DNA from: Bdellovibrionales bacterium
GTDB taxonomy: Bacteria > Bdellovibrionota > UBA2361 > JAGRAS01
Assembly (NCBI GenBank): GCA_020434465.1
Contig: JAGRAS010000072.1
Span: 1-7,477, forward strand
DNA: 7,477 nt
Direction of reading: 5' to 3'
The position numbers and the translations under genes were made by a program. The notes under the pieces were generated by a model. The model did no database searches and had not been told where the DNA came from. It saw only the letters and a program-made list of their open reading frames with translations. Positions 7,126 through 7,477 of this stretch are shown here, one piece after another; position 1 is the stretch's first letter; each line of letters opens with the position of its first letter.

Positions 7126-7477
7126 TGACAAAAGATCCTTTGCTAGATTATTTATCTCAGAAGCCAGAAACTAAAAAGTTTTTTGAGTTTAATTTTTTCG
7201 ACGATAAAGATCGGCTAGCAGCTGTAAATAATGCAGCAAAAAGACCATTACATCCCCAAGTACTTTCTGTGCTTACAGAGTTAAATTCTGGTATTTGCAA
7301 GGAGGTTGATGCTTCCCTAGAAAAGCTTAGATCAAATCCTTCAGCAGTAGTTGTAACAGGGCAGCAATTAGGATTTTTAGGTGGGCCTTTGCATACTCTT
7401 TACAAAACTATCACTTGTATTTTCTACGCAAAGTTTTTAGAGAAAGAAACTGGAGTGTCAGTTGTTCCAGTTTTTTG
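7125..7477 (+). CDS. bshC: Bacillithiol biosynthesis cysteine-adding enzyme BshC, N-terminal part
   Basis: The frame is open from the ATG at 7125 to the right edge (117 codons plus two bases), so only the N-terminal quarter or less of a roughly 500-residue enzyme is present. BshC is thought to ligate cysteine to the glucosamine-malate made by BshA and BshB, the last step to bacillithiol. The hallmark stretch VTGQQLGFLGGPLHTLYK (77-94) and the following VPVF (114-117), which in the family is followed by Trp, are characteristic; the last two bases, TG, fit a Trp codon. An in-frame ATG at 7107 would add six residues (MRKEKI) and deepen the overlap with the methyltransferase. Neither start has a strong ribosome site, so translational coupling from the upstream gene is likely. 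bshA and bshB are not in view. Confidence 0.92.
   Translation, partial: MTKDPLLDYLSQKPETKKFFEFNFFDDKDRLAAVNNAAKRPLHPQVLSVLTELNSGICKEVDASLEKLRSNPSAVVVTGQQLGFLGGPLHTLYKTITCIFYAKFLEKETGVSVVPVF

Overview
This is an AT-rich bacterial window. It is densely coding, with almost no space between genes. It holds seven genes, two of them cut by the window edges. I see no rRNA, tRNA, CRISPR array, transposase or prophage signature. The lineage cannot be fixed from this sequence. A bacillithiol-pathway gene (bshC) next to an N-methyl-bacillithiol-synthase-like methyltransferase points to one of the non-actinobacterial phyla that use bacillithiol-type thiols (Bacteroidota/Chlorobi, Acidobacteriota, Bacillota and others). 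A remnant matching an Illumina adapter inside one gene shows that this is a draft short-read assembly, possibly metagenomic.

Left part (1-2521, minus strand): one open frame of 840 codons that runs off the left edge. It encodes a large protein with no recognised family. It has a polar, probably disordered N-terminus, then a long charged helical region, then tryptophan-rich repeats of about 50 residues carrying a DPRNW-like motif, then a hydrophobic Ala/Gly/Lys-rich segment. The apparent small plus-strand frames here, and a short minus-strand frame near 2308-2493, are shadows of it.

Middle (2522-5253): a 115-bp divergent intergenic region carries five copies of the pentamer TAAGC/GCTTA. It is followed by a tightly packed three-gene plus-strand operon for an ABC-2 type transporter: an ATPase of the COG4586 type and two six-helix permeases of the COG4587 and COG3694 types. 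The three proteins are expected to form one exporter with two different membrane subunits. The substrate is unknown.

Right part (5256-7477): a membrane-anchored SGNH/GDSL-type hydrolase lies convergent to the transporter operon, with a 2-bp gap. Its frame contains 20 bases identical to the Illumina TruSeq adapter, so part of its deduced protein is artefactual. Divergent from it, across a very short gap, runs an operon of a class I SAM methyltransferase overlapping the start of bshC. The overlap suggests the pair makes bacillithiol and then N-methylates it. bshC is cut off by the right edge.
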